Origin: Streptomyces mobaraensis NBRC 13819 = DSM 40847
Lineage (GTDB): Bacteria > Actinomycetota > Actinomycetes > Streptomycetales > Streptomycetaceae
Direction of reading: 5' to 3'
Length of the DNA: 64,000 bases
Assembly (NCBI RefSeq): GCF_017916255.1
Contig: NZ_CP072827.1
Location: 1,922,001-1,986,000 of the forward strand
The notes under the pieces were generated by a model that was given only the letters and a program-made list of their open reading frames with translations, made no database searches and was not told the DNA's origin. Position numbers and translations under genes: made by a program. Shown here in pieces: positions 16,212 to 26,300 of the stretch; the first letter of the stretch is position 1, and the number at the start of each line of letters is the position of its first letter.

Positions 16212-18212
16212 TCAGGCGAGGTGCGCCTCCAGCGCCGCCCGGACGCCGGATTCGACGGCGCCCTCGATCCAGGACGGTTTGACGGATGTGTGGTCCCCCG
16301 CGAAGTGCAGCGGGCCCTCGGGTTCCCGAATGGCGCCGAGCAGTTCCGTGTGCTGGCCGGGCAGGAGGACGGACGCCTCGCCGTACGCGTACGGGTCGCG
16401 CAGCCAGCTCTGGGTGCGGCCGGCGCCGGTGTAGAAGACCTCGACGCGCTGTCCGTAGACCTGTTGCAGCCCGCAGAGGGCGTGCGGGTAGCGGGCCTCG
16501 TCGTCGAGGGAGTCCCAGCGCGAGGCGTCGTCGGCCCAGCAGTAGACGGCGAGGACGACGCCGCCCTCGCTGCCGGGTACGGGATGGGAGGGGTTGAACA
16601 TGAACCGGTTGGGGTTGTCGGAGACCGACCCGCCGCCCACGATGTGCGCCGCCTCGGGCTGGTCGCGCCCCTCCCAGTAGTTGGCGGCGTAGTGGGCGCG
16701 CTGGGCCTGGCTGATGTGGCCGTGCGGGACGGAGGGGTGGGTGCCGAGGAGACTGCCGTCGGCGGGCGCCTTGCCGTCCCGGTACGCGGCGTACAGCCCC
16801 GGCCGCACGTCCTCCAGCTCCCGCTTCCAGTCCTCCTCGGTGAACTCCCACCAGCGCCGGCTGAATTCGAGCAGCACCTTGGTGGCGCTGTCGTAGTGCA
16901 GCTCGGTGACGGCGCGCCGTTTGCCGTACGACATCAGCGGGCTGACCTGCACGTGGCGCAGCCCCGTGAACGGCACGGTGACGATCGCGAGGTCGCCGGT
17001 GAACTGCTCGCGGACGACCTTGCCGTCCCGGCCCTCCGACACGGTGTCGATCCACACGTGCGGGCCGCCCTCGCGGACGTGTGTCGCCCGGTCGGCTCCC
17101 GTCCGGTCCGGCGACCAGTACTCGATGCGCGTCGCCCGCCGGTCGAGCCGCAGCACGTCGTCGACCTTCTTCAACAGCGCGTCGGGCAGCGACGCGGTGC
17201 CGCCGACCAGCTCCCAGAACGCCGTGTCCGGGCTGATCAGCGACTGGCTGATGAAGCTGTGCACGAACGACAGCGGCAGCCGGGACGTGAGATTCTCCAG
17301 CGTCCCGACGAGATCGAGGGTGCGCTCGTCGAACCCGGCCTCCTCCGTGAGGAACCGGTACATCGACCAGTCACCGTACTTCTGGATGACCCGGGCCCAC
17401 CCCTTCACCCGCTCGGGCATCGGCTTGTCGACCCGCTTACCGTCGGCCCCGGCAGTGCTGAACTCGTCGCGGACGGGGTCGAGCACGCGCCGCAGGATGA
17501 CGGACGACGGCGTGTCCCACAGCTCCCGGGGAACGCCGAACGACCGGTTGACCTTCCGAGGATCCTTGACGTAGTCGGCACGCCGTACCCGCACCCCGTT
17601 GACGTGCAGCCAGGCATGATTGACGGGCTTGCCCTGCCCGTCCACGTCCACGAGGTAGAAGGGCCGGCGCTTCACCCCGAGCCCGTCGATCAGGCTCATC
17701 ACGAGCGGGTGACTGCCCGGGATGCGCATGGCCCCGGCCTCGGCGTACTGCCGGGGGTCCGCGAACGGCTGCACCGCGTGCTCGTGCCCACCCTTACGGA
17801 ACGTCTTGATCCGCCCGCCGACCCGGTTCCCGTTGGCCTCCAGCAGCGTCACGTGGTGCCCGGCCCGCTTCAGCAGCCAAGCCGCCACCAGCCCGGCCGG
17901 CCCGGCGCCCACGACGAGCACCTTCCGCCCCGCCTTCTTCCCGGTGCGCGGCAGCCCGTCGTCAAGGATCTTCTTGTACTCGGGGACCAGCGGCCGGTCG
18001 TGCTCGTCGACCACGAGCAGGGCTCTTGCCACTTCCAAGCACGTGTCCCAGTCGGCGGTGGACTTGGCGGGCACGGCGGCTTCCGCCGGTACGGCGGCGG
18101 GCACACCGAGCGCGGCGACGGCAGCGGTGGCCGCACCGGCGGCGACGGCGAACTGTCGTCGCGAGACGGCCGGTTGGCCGTCGGGGGCGTCAAGGGCGGG
18201 GAGTTCATCCAT
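16212..18212 (-). CDS. Tat-exported L-amino-acid oxidase, L-glutamate-oxidase-like flavoprotein
   Basis: This 666-residue FAD enzyme has a Tat signal ([15 protein letters not shown]), the dinucleotide motif [15 protein letters not shown] near 100, [10 protein letters not shown], the carboxylate-binding context [10 protein letters not shown] (Arg163), and a C-terminal FAD motif [21 protein letters not shown]. Overall it aligns along its length with L-glutamate oxidase of Streptomyces sp. X-119-6 as I remember it. The Arg that sets glutamate specificity there (Arg305) corresponds to Gln323 here, so another amino acid is the likelier substrate. Products would be a 2-oxoacid, ammonia and hydrogen peroxide outside the cell. 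Divergent from the XRE regulator. Confidence 0.92.
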   Translation of the reverse strand: MDELPALDAPDGQPAVSRRQFAVAAGAATAAVAALGVPAAVPAEAAVPAKSTADWDTCLEVARALLVVDEHDRPLVPEYKKILDDGLPRTGKKAGRKVLVVGAGPAGLVAAWLLKRAGHHVTLLEANGNRVGGRIKTFRKGGHEHAVQPFADPRQYAEAGAMRIPGSHPLVMSLIDGLGVKRRPFYLVDVDGQGKPVNHAWLHVNGVRVRRADYVKDPRKVNRSFGVPRELWDTPSSVILRRVLDPVRDEFSTAGADGKRVDKPMPERVKGWARVIQKYGDWSMYRFLTEEAGFDERTLDLVGTLENLTSRLPLSFVHSFISQSLISPDTAFWELVGGTASLPDALLKKVDDVLRLDRRATRIEYWSPDRTGADRATHVREGGPHVWIDTVSEGRDGKVVREQFTGDLAIVTVPFTGLRHVQVSPLMSYGKRRAVTELHYDSATKVLLEFSRRWWEFTEEDWKRELEDVRPGLYAAYRDGKAPADGSLLGTHPSVPHGHISQAQRAHYAANYWEGRDQPEAAHIVGGGSVSDNPNRFMFNPSHPVPGSEGGVVLAVYCWADDASRWDSLDDEARYPHALCGLQQVYGQRVEVFYTGAGRTQSWLRDPYAYGEASVLLPGQHTELLGAIREPEGPLHFAGDHTSVKPSWIEGAVESGVRAALEAHLA

Positions 18213-18366
18213 GCGTCCTGCATAGGGCTCGCCGCAAGGGATATGACCGTCTGATCAACACCCCTCACCTGAACGTGCGAGCGCACAGGCGCCCGCCACC
18301 CTCCCGCGCGCCCCGCGAGTGCAACTTGTCTTTGCCATAGGGGGTTTGCGGGCCTCGGCCGCGACC

Positions 18367-18394
18367 TTGCGCGGCACGCGGCACCCCCTACGCT
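18367..18394 (+). promoter_or_regulatory. Possible promoter of the XRE regulator
   Basis: TTGCGC at 18367-18372 and TACGCT at 18389-18394, with a 16-bp spacer, resemble a -35/-10 pair about 25 bp before the ATG. The surrounding 206-bp gap separates this gene from the divergent oxidase. Assignment by eye only. Confidence 0.35.
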
Positions 18395-18418
18395 GACGCT
18401 GGGAAGGATGGTGAGCCC

Positions 18419-19660
18419 ATGTCCTCAGGTCTGGCCGACAACGTGAGGAAGTACCGGCGTGCTGCCGGTCTGAGCCAGGAGGGCTTGGCCGAGTCGGCCG
18501 ACCTCTCGCTGAGCACGGTGCGCAAGGTGGAACAGGGCGGGGACGCCCGCGTCGAGACGCTGCACGCCATGGCCCGCGCGCTGGGCGTGACCACGTCCGC
18601 CCTCTTCGCGACGGAGGCGCCGAAACCCGTGCTCGGCCCGTCGGACGAGGCGAACCGGCGCTACCTGCTGGAGTTGCGCAAGGCGCTGATGCCCGCCGTC
18701 GGCCTGACGGTCCGGGCACCCGGACCGGCCGAAGCCGGCGAGCTCTCGGCACTGCGCCGAGGCGTCCAGGAAGGACACGCGCTGTACTGGGCGGACCAGT
18801 ACGGAGCGGTGGCGAAGCGCCTCCCGAAGCTGCTGCGGAGCTCCGAGGCGGCGGTCGCCTGCCTGGAGGGCGAGGAGCAGCGCCAGGCCGTGGAGGTGCG
18901 GTGCCATACGCTCCTGCTCACCGGCAAGTACCTCACGCAGGTGCGGCAGTACGACATGGCCTACCACGCTCTCGTGGAAGCGATTCGCATCGCCCGCGAG
19001 GACGACAGGACGCAGCTCGCGGCGACGGGCGTCGTGGGGCTGTGCTGGCTCCTGCTGCGGCAGGACCGCTTCGACGAGTGCGAGGAGCTCGCGGCGCTCA
19101 CGGCGCAGGAAATCGAGCCGCGCATGTCGGAGGCGTCTCCGGCCCGCCTCGCCGTGTGGGGCGAACTCTGGCTCCGCGTGGCATCGGCGTCCATCCGCAA
19201 CAACCGGCCCGACGTGGCCCGGGAGGCCCGCCGGATGGCCGGCACGGCCTCCAGCGCGCTGGGCTCCGAGAGGATGTCGTTCCCCGATCACTGGGCCGGA
19301 TTCGGTCCCGTGACCACGGAGGTGAAGGCAGTGGAGGACCTCTCCCTGATGGGTGACGCGCGCGGCGTCCTCCGCCGGACCGACGAGGGCGTCCTCAGCT
19401 CCCGGGCCGCCGCCCACCTCGGCAGGCCCGACCCCGCCAACTGGGGCCGCCACCGCCTGGACGTGGCCCGCGCCCACGTCCTGCTCAAGTCCCACCAGGA
19501 CGCGATGAACGAGTTGACGCAGCTCCGCCGCGCGTCGGGCGCCTGGCTGACCCACCAGCCCATGGCCCGCTACATCATGAGCGACATCCTCAAGACCCGT
19601 AAGCGCACGCTCACCCAGGACATGCGCGACATGGCCGCCCACCTGGGGGTCGCCGGGTAA
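18419..19660 (+). CDS. XRE-family regulator with C-terminal TPR-like region
   Basis: The 413-residue regulator has an N-terminal helix-turn-helix (VRKYRRAAGLSQEGLAESAD, then LSLSTVRKVEQG, residues ~8-60). A long helical region with degenerate tetratricopeptide character follows (YDMAYHALVEAIRIAREDD, LRQDRFDECEELAALTAQE). This architecture is common among Streptomyces regulators, many linked to development or to small partner genes. ATG 18419 lies close to GGTGAG. Two small genes follow on the same strand and may be its partners. The ligand and targets are unknown. Confidence 0.85.
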   Translation: MSSGLADNVRKYRRAAGLSQEGLAESADLSLSTVRKVEQGGDARVETLHAMARALGVTTSALFATEAPKPVLGPSDEANRRYLLELRKALMPAVGLTVRAPGPAEAGELSALRRGVQEGHALYWADQYGAVAKRLPKLLRSSEAAVACLEGEEQRQAVEVRCHTLLLTGKYLTQVRQYDMAYHALVEAIRIAREDDRTQLAATGVVGLCWLLLRQDRFDECEELAALTAQEIEPRMSEASPARLAVWGELWLRVASASIRNNRPDVAREARRMAGTASSALGSERMSFPDHWAGFGPVTTEVKAVEDLSLMGDARGVLRRTDEGVLSSRAAAHLGRPDPANWGRHRLDVARAHVLLKSHQDAMNELTQLRRASGAWLTHQPMARYIMSDILKTRKRTLTQDMRDMAAHLGVAG

Positions 19661-19785
19661 CCACCACGGAACGGAGTACATCCCGCGGCTCCTTCCGCGA
19701 AGTGCCCCGCCAGACCCATGGTGCCGGGGACGAGCCGCCCATACGGTCCCCTCGTCGATCCGGACGCGACGAGAAAGGACCGCAG

Positions 19786-20187
19786 GTGACACACAGGACC
19801 GACGAGGAACGGCAACGACGCCATGCCCTCGCCGACGCCGCATACGGGCACACGACCGCCCGGGTCCTGCCCTGGACGACGGAGGACGCGAAACCGTGCC
19901 TCCTGCTCACGGACACCCGGTCGGGGCACGTGTCCCGACTGGCCGACGGCGTGGAGTCGCTCCGCCTCGCCGCAGCCGCGGACCTTCTGGCACACGCCCA
20001 GGAGATCCTGGACGACCCGTCGGCCCCGGAGGCCGAACTCCGCTGCGCAGCAGCCCTCTTGTGTGAATGTCTGCGCGACGCCCTGGAGGTAGCGGAAAGC
20101 CGCGGCTCCCGCTTGCGGCCCCCGCCCACCACATCGACCCCCGAGCCCGCACGAGAGCACACCGACTCGGGGAGCCCCGCATGCTGA
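19786..20187 (+). CDS. Small hypothetical protein downstream of XRE regulator
   Basis: 133 residues from GTG 19786, which has GAAAGGA at good spacing; an ORF extending to 19702 lacks a ribosome-binding site. The sequence is acidic and helical (ADAAYGHTTARVLPW, SLRLAAAADLLAHAQEIL, RCAAALLCECLRDALEVAE) with a Pro/Thr-rich tail. Its end overlaps the next ORF by 7 bp. No domain is recognised; linkage to the XRE gene suggests a shared role. Confidence 0.6.
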   Translation: MTHRTDEERQRRHALADAAYGHTTARVLPWTTEDAKPCLLLTDTRSGHVSRLADGVESLRLAAAADLLAHAQEILDDPSAPEAELRCAAALLCECLRDALEVAESRGSRLRPPPTTSTPEPAREHTDSGSPAC

Positions 20188-20393
20188 TGCCCCGCCCCCA
20201 CGTCCCCCTCCGCCCCTTGATCCCCCTCCCCCACTCCTCCGGCCCACGAGCGATGCCCGCCCCGGTCCCGGGCTGCCAGGTCTGCGCCCACCTGGACACC
20301 AAACGCCGCCCGGAAGCGAACCCGGATGACCCGGGCCGGGCCGTACGCCTGTCGGGGGCGTATTTGGCCCACCACCAGCTGCGGCACCCGTGA
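20181..20393 (+). CDS. Very small hypothetical protein with CxxC motif
   Basis: 70 residues from ATG 20181, preceded by GGGGAG and overlapping the stop of the upstream gene. The N-terminal third is Pro-rich. The C-terminal part has PGCQVCAHLDTKRR and ends AYLAHHQLRHP, so a CxxC pair plus several histidines could bind zinc. It ends 13 bp before the decayed end of the CRISPR array. It could be a chance ORF, but start and overlap favour a gene. Confidence 0.5.
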   Translation: MLMPRPHVPLRPLIPLPHSSGPRAMPAPVPGCQVCAHLDTKRRPEANPDDPGRAVRLSGAYLAHHQLRHP

Positions 20394-20405
20394 AAGTTCA
20401 CCATC

Positions 20406-21014
20406 GGGCCACCTCGCGTGCGCGGAATCGTGACGGTATCCCGCCCCCGCTTGCGCGGTAGCACCGCACCTCAACCGGCACCACCGGGTCCGCCCACGGG
20501 CCACCCCCGCGTGCGCGGGGAACACGTCGCCGCGGACGTCCTGATGCTGAGGCTCATCGGGCCACCCCCGCGTGCGCGGGGAGCACACGGACACCGACGC
20601 GGATTTCGTCCGGGAGTCCGGGCCATCCCCCGCGTGCGCGGGGAGCACCACGTTGTCCTCCACGAACATGGTCGTGGTCTCGGGCCACCCCCGCGTGCGC
20701 GGGGAGCACCGACGCTATCAGCGGGCCGACCACCACCGGCGGGGGCCACCCCCGCGTGCGCGGGGAGCACACCGAATCGTCCGAGGTCGACGGCTCGGCG
20801 TGGGGGCCACCCCCGCGTGCGCGGGGAGCACGAGGCCCGCTCGCCGATCCACTCCAGGTGACCGGGGCCACCCCCGCGTGCGCGGGGAGCACGGCCGCTC
20901 ACCGCTGAAAACAATGTCGCTGACCGGGCCACCCCCGCGTGCGCGGGGAGCACACCGACATCGCGGTCGTCGGCATGGCGGGGCGCGGGCCACCCCCGCG
21001 TGCGCGGGGAGCAC
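20406..21014 (-). CRISPR. CRISPR array, type I-E-like repeats, nine good and two decayed repeats
   Basis: Nine repeats of 28-29 nt begin at 20498, 20559, 20620, 20682, 20743, 20804, 20865, 20926 and 20987; period 61-62 bp, spacers about 33 nt and all different. Read on the minus strand the repeat starts GTGCTCCCCGCGCACGCGG and ends GGTGGCCC, with the G/C hairpin typical of type I-E. Two degenerate repeats at ~20406 and 20437-20464 mark the old, leader-distal end. The leader should lie to the right (21015-21080), where the sequence is AT-richer. The repeat at 20620 has one extra base and the one at 20498 a G-to-A change. No cas gene is in the window. Confidence 0.95.
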
Positions 21015-21080
21015 ACTTCGCCACCTGCGGTTTTACCCGGGCTGACCCGGATTTTCATTCACTTCCCGAGAGTCCGGCGA
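21015..21080 (-). promoter_or_regulatory. Putative CRISPR leader
   Basis: The sequence after the last intact repeat contains AT-richer stretches (GGTTTTACCC, GGATTTTCATTCACTT) unlike the GC-rich surroundings, and no further repeat follows at the expected 61-bp step. Together with repeat decay at the other end, this places the transcription start and the site of new spacer insertion here, with transcription leftwards. Inferred. Confidence 0.5.
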
Positions 21081-21123
21081 AGCCGCCACAGCACCCACCC
21101 CGTCGCGCCCACCACACCCCACC

Positions 21124-21693
21124 TCACCAGCTATGCGCCACATCCACCACCAACTTGTCCCCCACCTGCTCCACCTTGAACGGCAGCCGGGCCCGTACCC
21201 CCACAGCCACCTGAGTCTGCCCCTCAAAACTCGCGCCGAACTTCGTGTCCTGGAAGGTGCGGTAGCCGGTGAGGTCGACGCCCGGCAGCGGCTGGCGGCC
21301 GCGGCCAGGGTAAGTGCGCTGCCCCGTGCTCGCGTCGTAGCTCGGGGCGTTGACGTACACCTGAAGGATCGCGCCGCCCTTGACCGGTATCAGGTCGCCC
21401 GAGCCGTCCTGGCGGAACTCGTTCACGTACCCGACCCGGTACCCCAGCCCGGACGCCGCGCTTCCCAGGTCGAAGACGATGCGGTCGTAACACTCGTGGC
21501 TGCCGGTGCGGATGTTCTTCAGCGCACGGTACTCGTGCCCCTCCGACGACTTGTCCGCGCTGCCCCAGCCCGTCGGGCACGCAGGCCCGGCGGTGGTCCC
21601 GGCAGGCGCCGCGTTCGCCATTCCCGCCGTGCCGGTCAGGCCGATGCCCGCCGCCAGCACCAGGACCGTGGCCGCTGTCGTCAGCCGTCGCAT
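21124..21693 (-). CDS. Secreted AMIN-like domain protein
   Basis: 189 residues from ATG 21693, which has a strong GGGAGG ribosome-binding site 6 nt upstream; an ORF extension to 21801 is rejected. A signal peptide (MRRLTTAATVLVLAAGIGL to ANAAPAG) is followed by one domain with HECYDRIVFDLG, GYRVGYVNEF and a closing KVEQVGDKLVVDVAHSW, the pattern of actinobacterial AMIN-like secreted proteins. Two cysteines (CPTGW and ECYDR) may form a disulphide. It probably binds cell-wall or surface material; the role is unknown. Confidence 0.8.
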   Translation of the reverse strand: MRRLTTAATVLVLAAGIGLTGTAGMANAAPAGTTAGPACPTGWGSADKSSEGHEYRALKNIRTGSHECYDRIVFDLGSAASGLGYRVGYVNEFRQDGSGDLIPVKGGAILQVYVNAPSYDASTGQRTYPGRGRQPLPGVDLTGYRTFQDTKFGASFEGQTQVAVGVRARLPFKVEQVGDKLVVDVAHSW

Positions 21694-21815
21694 GTCGTGC
21701 CTCCCATGAGAGCCGTTGTCGATCAGACACATGCGATACGACCACCGCACAACGCACCGACGCCAGCACCGGCACCCCTTTCGGCCACGGCCCACCGCCA
21801 ACTCGGCGTAAACGC

Positions 21816-21855
21816 GACGTCCGTGCCCCCGGCCGACATCGGGAGCACGGACGTC
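21816..21855. terminator. Hairpin terminator after gltBD
   Basis: An 11-bp perfect stem, GACGTCCGTGC at 21816-21826 with GCACGGACGTC at 21845-21855, is extended inward by CCC/GGG. It lies 20 nt beyond the gltD stop on the minus strand and before the secreted AMIN-like gene. There is no U-tract, as is usual for Streptomyces terminators. Confidence 0.75.
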
Positions 21856-21874
21856 ACGATCAGCAACAAGCGCC

Positions 21875-23335
21875 TCAGACCGCCAGCGCCCGGTCCGTAG
21901 GCCGGATCGGCGCCGGCAGCGTGCTCGCCCCCGTCAGGTAGCGGTCGACGGCGCGTGCCGCCGAGCGGCCCTCCGCGATCGCCCAGACGATCAGCGACTG
22001 GCCACGCCCCGCGTCGCCGGCCACGAAGACGCCCGGCACGTTCGTCGCGTACGAGCCGTCACGGGCGATGTTCCCGCGCTCGTCCAAGGCCAGGCCGAGC
22101 TGGTCCACGAGACCATTCGCGCGGTCCGTCCCCGTGAAGCCCATCGCCAGCGTCACCAGCTGCGCCGGGATACGACGCTCGGTCCCCGGCTTCTGCTCCA
22201 GCCTGCCGTCCTTGAACTCCACCTCCACCAGGTGCAGCCACTGGACGTGACCGTCCTCGTCGCCCTCGAAGTGGGTCGTGGACACGGAGTAGACCCGCTC
22301 CCCGCCCTCCTCGTGCGCCGAGGTGACCTTGTACAGCATCGGGAACGTCGGCCACGGCTGCCCCGCCGACCGCTCCTCCCCCGGCCGCGGCATGATCTCC
22401 AGCTGCGTCACCGACAGGGCGCCCTGCCGGTGGGCGGTCCCGACACAGTCCGCACCCGTGTCACCCCCGCCGATCACCACCACGTGCTTGCCCTCCGCCG
22501 TGATGGTGGGCGCCACGTAGTCGCCCTCCTGCACCTTGTTGGCGACCGGCAGGTACTCCATCGCGAAGTGGATCCCGCGCAACTCCCGCCCGGGAACCGG
22601 CAGATCGCGCGACGTCGTCGCTCCCGCCGCCACGACGACCGCGTCGTACCTCCCGCGCAGCTTCGCCGCGTCGACGTCGCGCCCGATCTCGACCTCCGTG
22701 CGGAACTTCGTCCCCTCGGCCCGCATCTGCTCGATGCGCCGGTTGATGTGCCGCTTCTCCATCTTGAACTCGGGGATGCCATACCGCAGCAGTCCGCCGA
22801 TCCGGTCCGCGCGCTCGTACACCGCGACCGTGTGACCCGCCCGGGTCAACTGCTGGGCTGCCGCGAGCCCGGCCGGGCCGGAGCCGATGACGGCGACCGT
22901 CTTGCCCGACAACCGCTCCGGCGGCTGCGGGGTGACGTCACCGGCCTCCCACGCCTTGTCGACGATCGTCACCTCGACGTTCTTGATGGTGACGGGCTGC
23001 TGGTTGATGCCCAGTACACACGCCGACTCGCACGGCGCCGGGCACAACCGCCCCGTGAACTCGGGGAAGTTGTTCGTCGCATGCAGCCGCTCGCTCGCCG
23101 CCCGCCAGTCGCCGCGCCACGCGTAGTCGTTCCACTCGGGGATGAGGTTCCCCAGCGGACAGCCGTTGTGGCAGAACGGAATGCCGCAGTCCATGCACCG
23201 GCCGGCCTGCTTGCTGATGATCGGCAGCAGCGCCCCGGGGACGTACACCTCGTTCCAGTCGCGGACGCGCTCCTCGACGGGACGGGTGCGGGCGACCTCG
23301 CGCCCGGTGGTCAGGAAGCCCTTCGGATCAGCCAT
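21875..23335 (-). CDS. gltD: Glutamate synthase (NADPH) small subunit
   Basis: The 486-residue beta subunit passes electrons from NADPH through FAD and 4Fe-4S centres to GltB. The N-terminal cysteines are in [20 protein letters not shown] and [13 protein letters not shown]. The FAD-binding motif is [15 protein letters not shown] (~150) and the NADPH-binding motif [14 protein letters not shown] (~290); a second FAD contact is [19 protein letters not shown] near the end. Its start overlaps the gltB stop by 8 bp, so both subunits are made in step. The hairpin at 21816-21855 follows. Confidence 0.97.
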   Translation of the reverse strand: MADPKGFLTTGREVARTRPVEERVRDWNEVYVPGALLPIISKQAGRCMDCGIPFCHNGCPLGNLIPEWNDYAWRGDWRAASERLHATNNFPEFTGRLCPAPCESACVLGINQQPVTIKNVEVTIVDKAWEAGDVTPQPPERLSGKTVAVIGSGPAGLAAAQQLTRAGHTVAVYERADRIGGLLRYGIPEFKMEKRHINRRIEQMRAEGTKFRTEVEIGRDVDAAKLRGRYDAVVVAAGATTSRDLPVPGRELRGIHFAMEYLPVANKVQEGDYVAPTITAEGKHVVVIGGGDTGADCVGTAHRQGALSVTQLEIMPRPGEERSAGQPWPTFPMLYKVTSAHEEGGERVYSVSTTHFEGDEDGHVQWLHLVEVEFKDGRLEQKPGTERRIPAQLVTLAMGFTGTDRANGLVDQLGLALDERGNIARDGSYATNVPGVFVAGDAGRGQSLIVWAIAEGRSAARAVDRYLTGASTLPAPIRPTDRALAV

Positions 23336-26300
23336 GGGTCGCCGCCTCCATCATCTTCTCGTGGGTCTCGGTCTCGGAGAGACCGGCTCGCTCGGCGGCG
23401 TCCTTGGCGGCGAGCACTGCCTGGTACGTGGGCGGGACGACCTTGCGGAAGCGCGCCACCGCCGCGTCCCAGTCGGCGAGGAGGCCGGCCGCGACAGTGG
23501 ATCCCGTCTCCTCCTGGTGGCGGCGCACCACGCCGTGCAGCCACCGCGCGTCGGCGGCGTCCAAAGCCCCGACCGCACCGGCCAGTTCCTTGTTGACGTT
23601 GCGCGGGTCGAGGTCGACGACGTAGGCGACACCACCCGACATGCCGGCCGCGAAGTTCCGTCCCGTCGGCCCGAGGACGACGGCCCGTCCGCCCGTCATG
23701 TACTCGCAGCCGTGGTCGCCGACGCCCTCCGACACGACGACCGCACCCGAGTTGCGGACGCAGAACCGCTCCCCGACCGCGCCCCGCAGGAACATCTCCC
23801 CGCCCGTGGCGCCATAGGCGAGCGTGTTGCCGGCGATGGTGGAGTACTCGGCGAGGTGGTCGGCGGCCCGGTCCGGCCGGACGACGATCCGGCCGCCGGA
23901 CAGCCCCTTGCCGACGTAGTCGTTGGCGTCGCCCTCCAGCCGCAGGGTGACGCCGCGCGGCAGGAAGGCGCCGAACGACTGCCCGGCGGAACCGGTGAAC
24001 GTGATGTCGATGGTGTCGTCGGGCAGCCCGGCGCCGCCGTACCGCTTGGTCACCTCGTGGCCGAGCATGGTGCCGACGGTCCGGTTGATGTTGCGGACGG
24101 GCACCTGGGCGCGCACCGGCTGCGCCTCCTCGGCGCCCACCGTGTCCAGCGCGTCGGCGGCCAGCTTGATCAGCTGGTTGTCGAGCGCCTTGGCCAGGCC
24201 GTGGTCCTGCGGGACGGCGTGGTGCCGGACGGCGCCCGCGGGCAGTTCGGGGACGTGGAACAGCGGGGCGAGGTCCAGCCCCTGCGCCTTCCAGTGGTCC
24301 ACGGCCCGCCCGGTGTCGAGGAGTTCGGCGTGCCCGACGGCCTCCTCCAGCGTCCGGAAGCCCAGCTCGGCGAGCAGCTCCCGCACCTCCTCCGCGATGA
24401 ACTCGAAGAAGTTGACGACGAACTCGGCCTTGCCCGCGAACCGTTCGCGCAGCACCGGGTTCTGCGTGGCGATGCCGACCGGGCAGGTGTCCAGGTGGCA
24501 GACGCGCATCATGACGCACCCGGAGACGACGAGCGGCGCGGTCGCGAAGCCGAACTCCTCCGCCCCGAGCAGCGCCGCGATGACGACGTCCCGCCCGGTC
24601 TTCAGCTGCCCGTCGGCCTGGACGACGATCCGGTCGCGCAACCCGTTGAGCAGCAGCGTCTGCTGGGCTTCGGCGAGGCCGAGTTCCCAGGGGCCGCCCG
24701 CGTGCTTGAGCGACGTCAGTGGCGAGGCGCCCGTCCCCCCGTCGTGTCCGGAGATCAGGACGACATCGGCGTGCGCCTTGGACACGCCCGCCGCGACCGT
24801 CCCGACGCCCACTTCCGACACCAGCTTCACATGGATGCGGGCGGCCGGGTTGGCGTTCTTCAGGTCGTGGATGAGCTGGGCGAGGTCCTCGATGGAGTAG
24901 ATGTCGTGGTGCGGCGGCGGGGAGATGAGGCCGACGCCCGGCGTCGAGTGCCGCGTCTTCGCGACCCACGGGTACACCTTGTGGCCGGGCAGCTGGCCGC
25001 CCTCGCCGGGCTTGGCGCCCTGCGCCATCTTGATCTGGATGTCGTCGGCGTTGACCAGGTACTCGCTGGTCACCCCGAACCGCCCGGACGCGACCTGCTT
25101 GATGGCGCTGCGCCGCGCCGGGTCGTACAGCCGCTCCGGGTCCTCGCCGCCCTCGCCGGTGTTGGACTTGCCGCCCAGCCGGTTCATGGCGATAGCCAGC
25201 GTCTCGTGGGCCTCCTGGGAGATGGACCCGTACGACATCGCGCCGGTCGAGAACCGCTTGACGATCTCGCTCACCGGCTCGACCTCGTCCAGCGGCACGG
25301 GCTTCCGGTCGCTCGCGAACGCGAACAGCCCGCGGAGCGTCATCAGCCGCTCCGACTGCTCGTTCACCCGGTCGGTGTACTGCTTGAAGATGTCGTAGCG
25401 CCGGGTGCGGGTGGCGTGCTGGAGCCGGAAGACGGTGTCCGGGTCGAACAGGTGCGGCTCGCCCTCCCGCCGCCACTGGTACTCGCCGCCGATCTCCAGC
25501 CGCCGGTGGGTGGCGGGGACGCCGGTGGCGGGGTACGCCTTGGCGTGCCGGGCGGCGACCTCGCGGGCGATCACGTCCAGGCCGACCCCACCGATCTTGG
25601 TGGGGGTGCCGTGGAAGTAGGTGTCGACGAACGCCTCGTCGAGCCCGACGGCCTCGAAGACCTGGGCGCCGCGGTAGGAGGCGACGGTGGAGATGCCCAT
25701 CTTGGACATCACCTTGAGCACGCCCTTGCCCAGTGCCTTGATGAGGTTGCGGATGGCGTCCTCGGGCGCGATGCCGCTGAGGAACGTGCCGGCGCGGACC
25801 AGGTCCTCGACGGACTCCATGGCGAGGTACGGGTTGACGGCCGCCGCGCCGTAACCGATGAGCAGCGCGACGTGGTGCACCTCGCGGACGTCCCCGGCCT
25901 CGACCAGCAGGCCCACGTGGGTGCGCTGCTTGGTGCGGATGAGGTGGTGGTGGATGGCCGAGGTGAGCAGCAGTGACGGGATGGGGGCGTGTTCGGCGTC
26001 GGAGTGCCGGTCGGAGAGGACGATCAGCCGGGCGCCGCCGGCGATGGCCGCGTCGGCCTCCGCGCACATCGCCTCCAGCCGCGCGGCCAGCGCCTCGCCG
26101 CCGCCGGAGACCCGGTACAGACCGGACAGGGTGGCGGCCTTGAGGCCGGGCAGGTCGCCGTCGGCGTTGATGTGGATGAGCTTGGCCAGCTCGTCGTTGT
26201 CGATGACGGGGAACGGCAGGGTGACGCTGCGACAGGACGCGGCCGTCGGCTCCAGCAGGTTGCCCTGCGGGCCGAGCGAGGAGACCAGCGAGGTGACCAG

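Noticed and set aside
20418..21045. Several ORFs reading PPRARGAH or HPRVRGEH repeats
   Set aside because: They are translations of the CRISPR repeats in different frames, not proteins.
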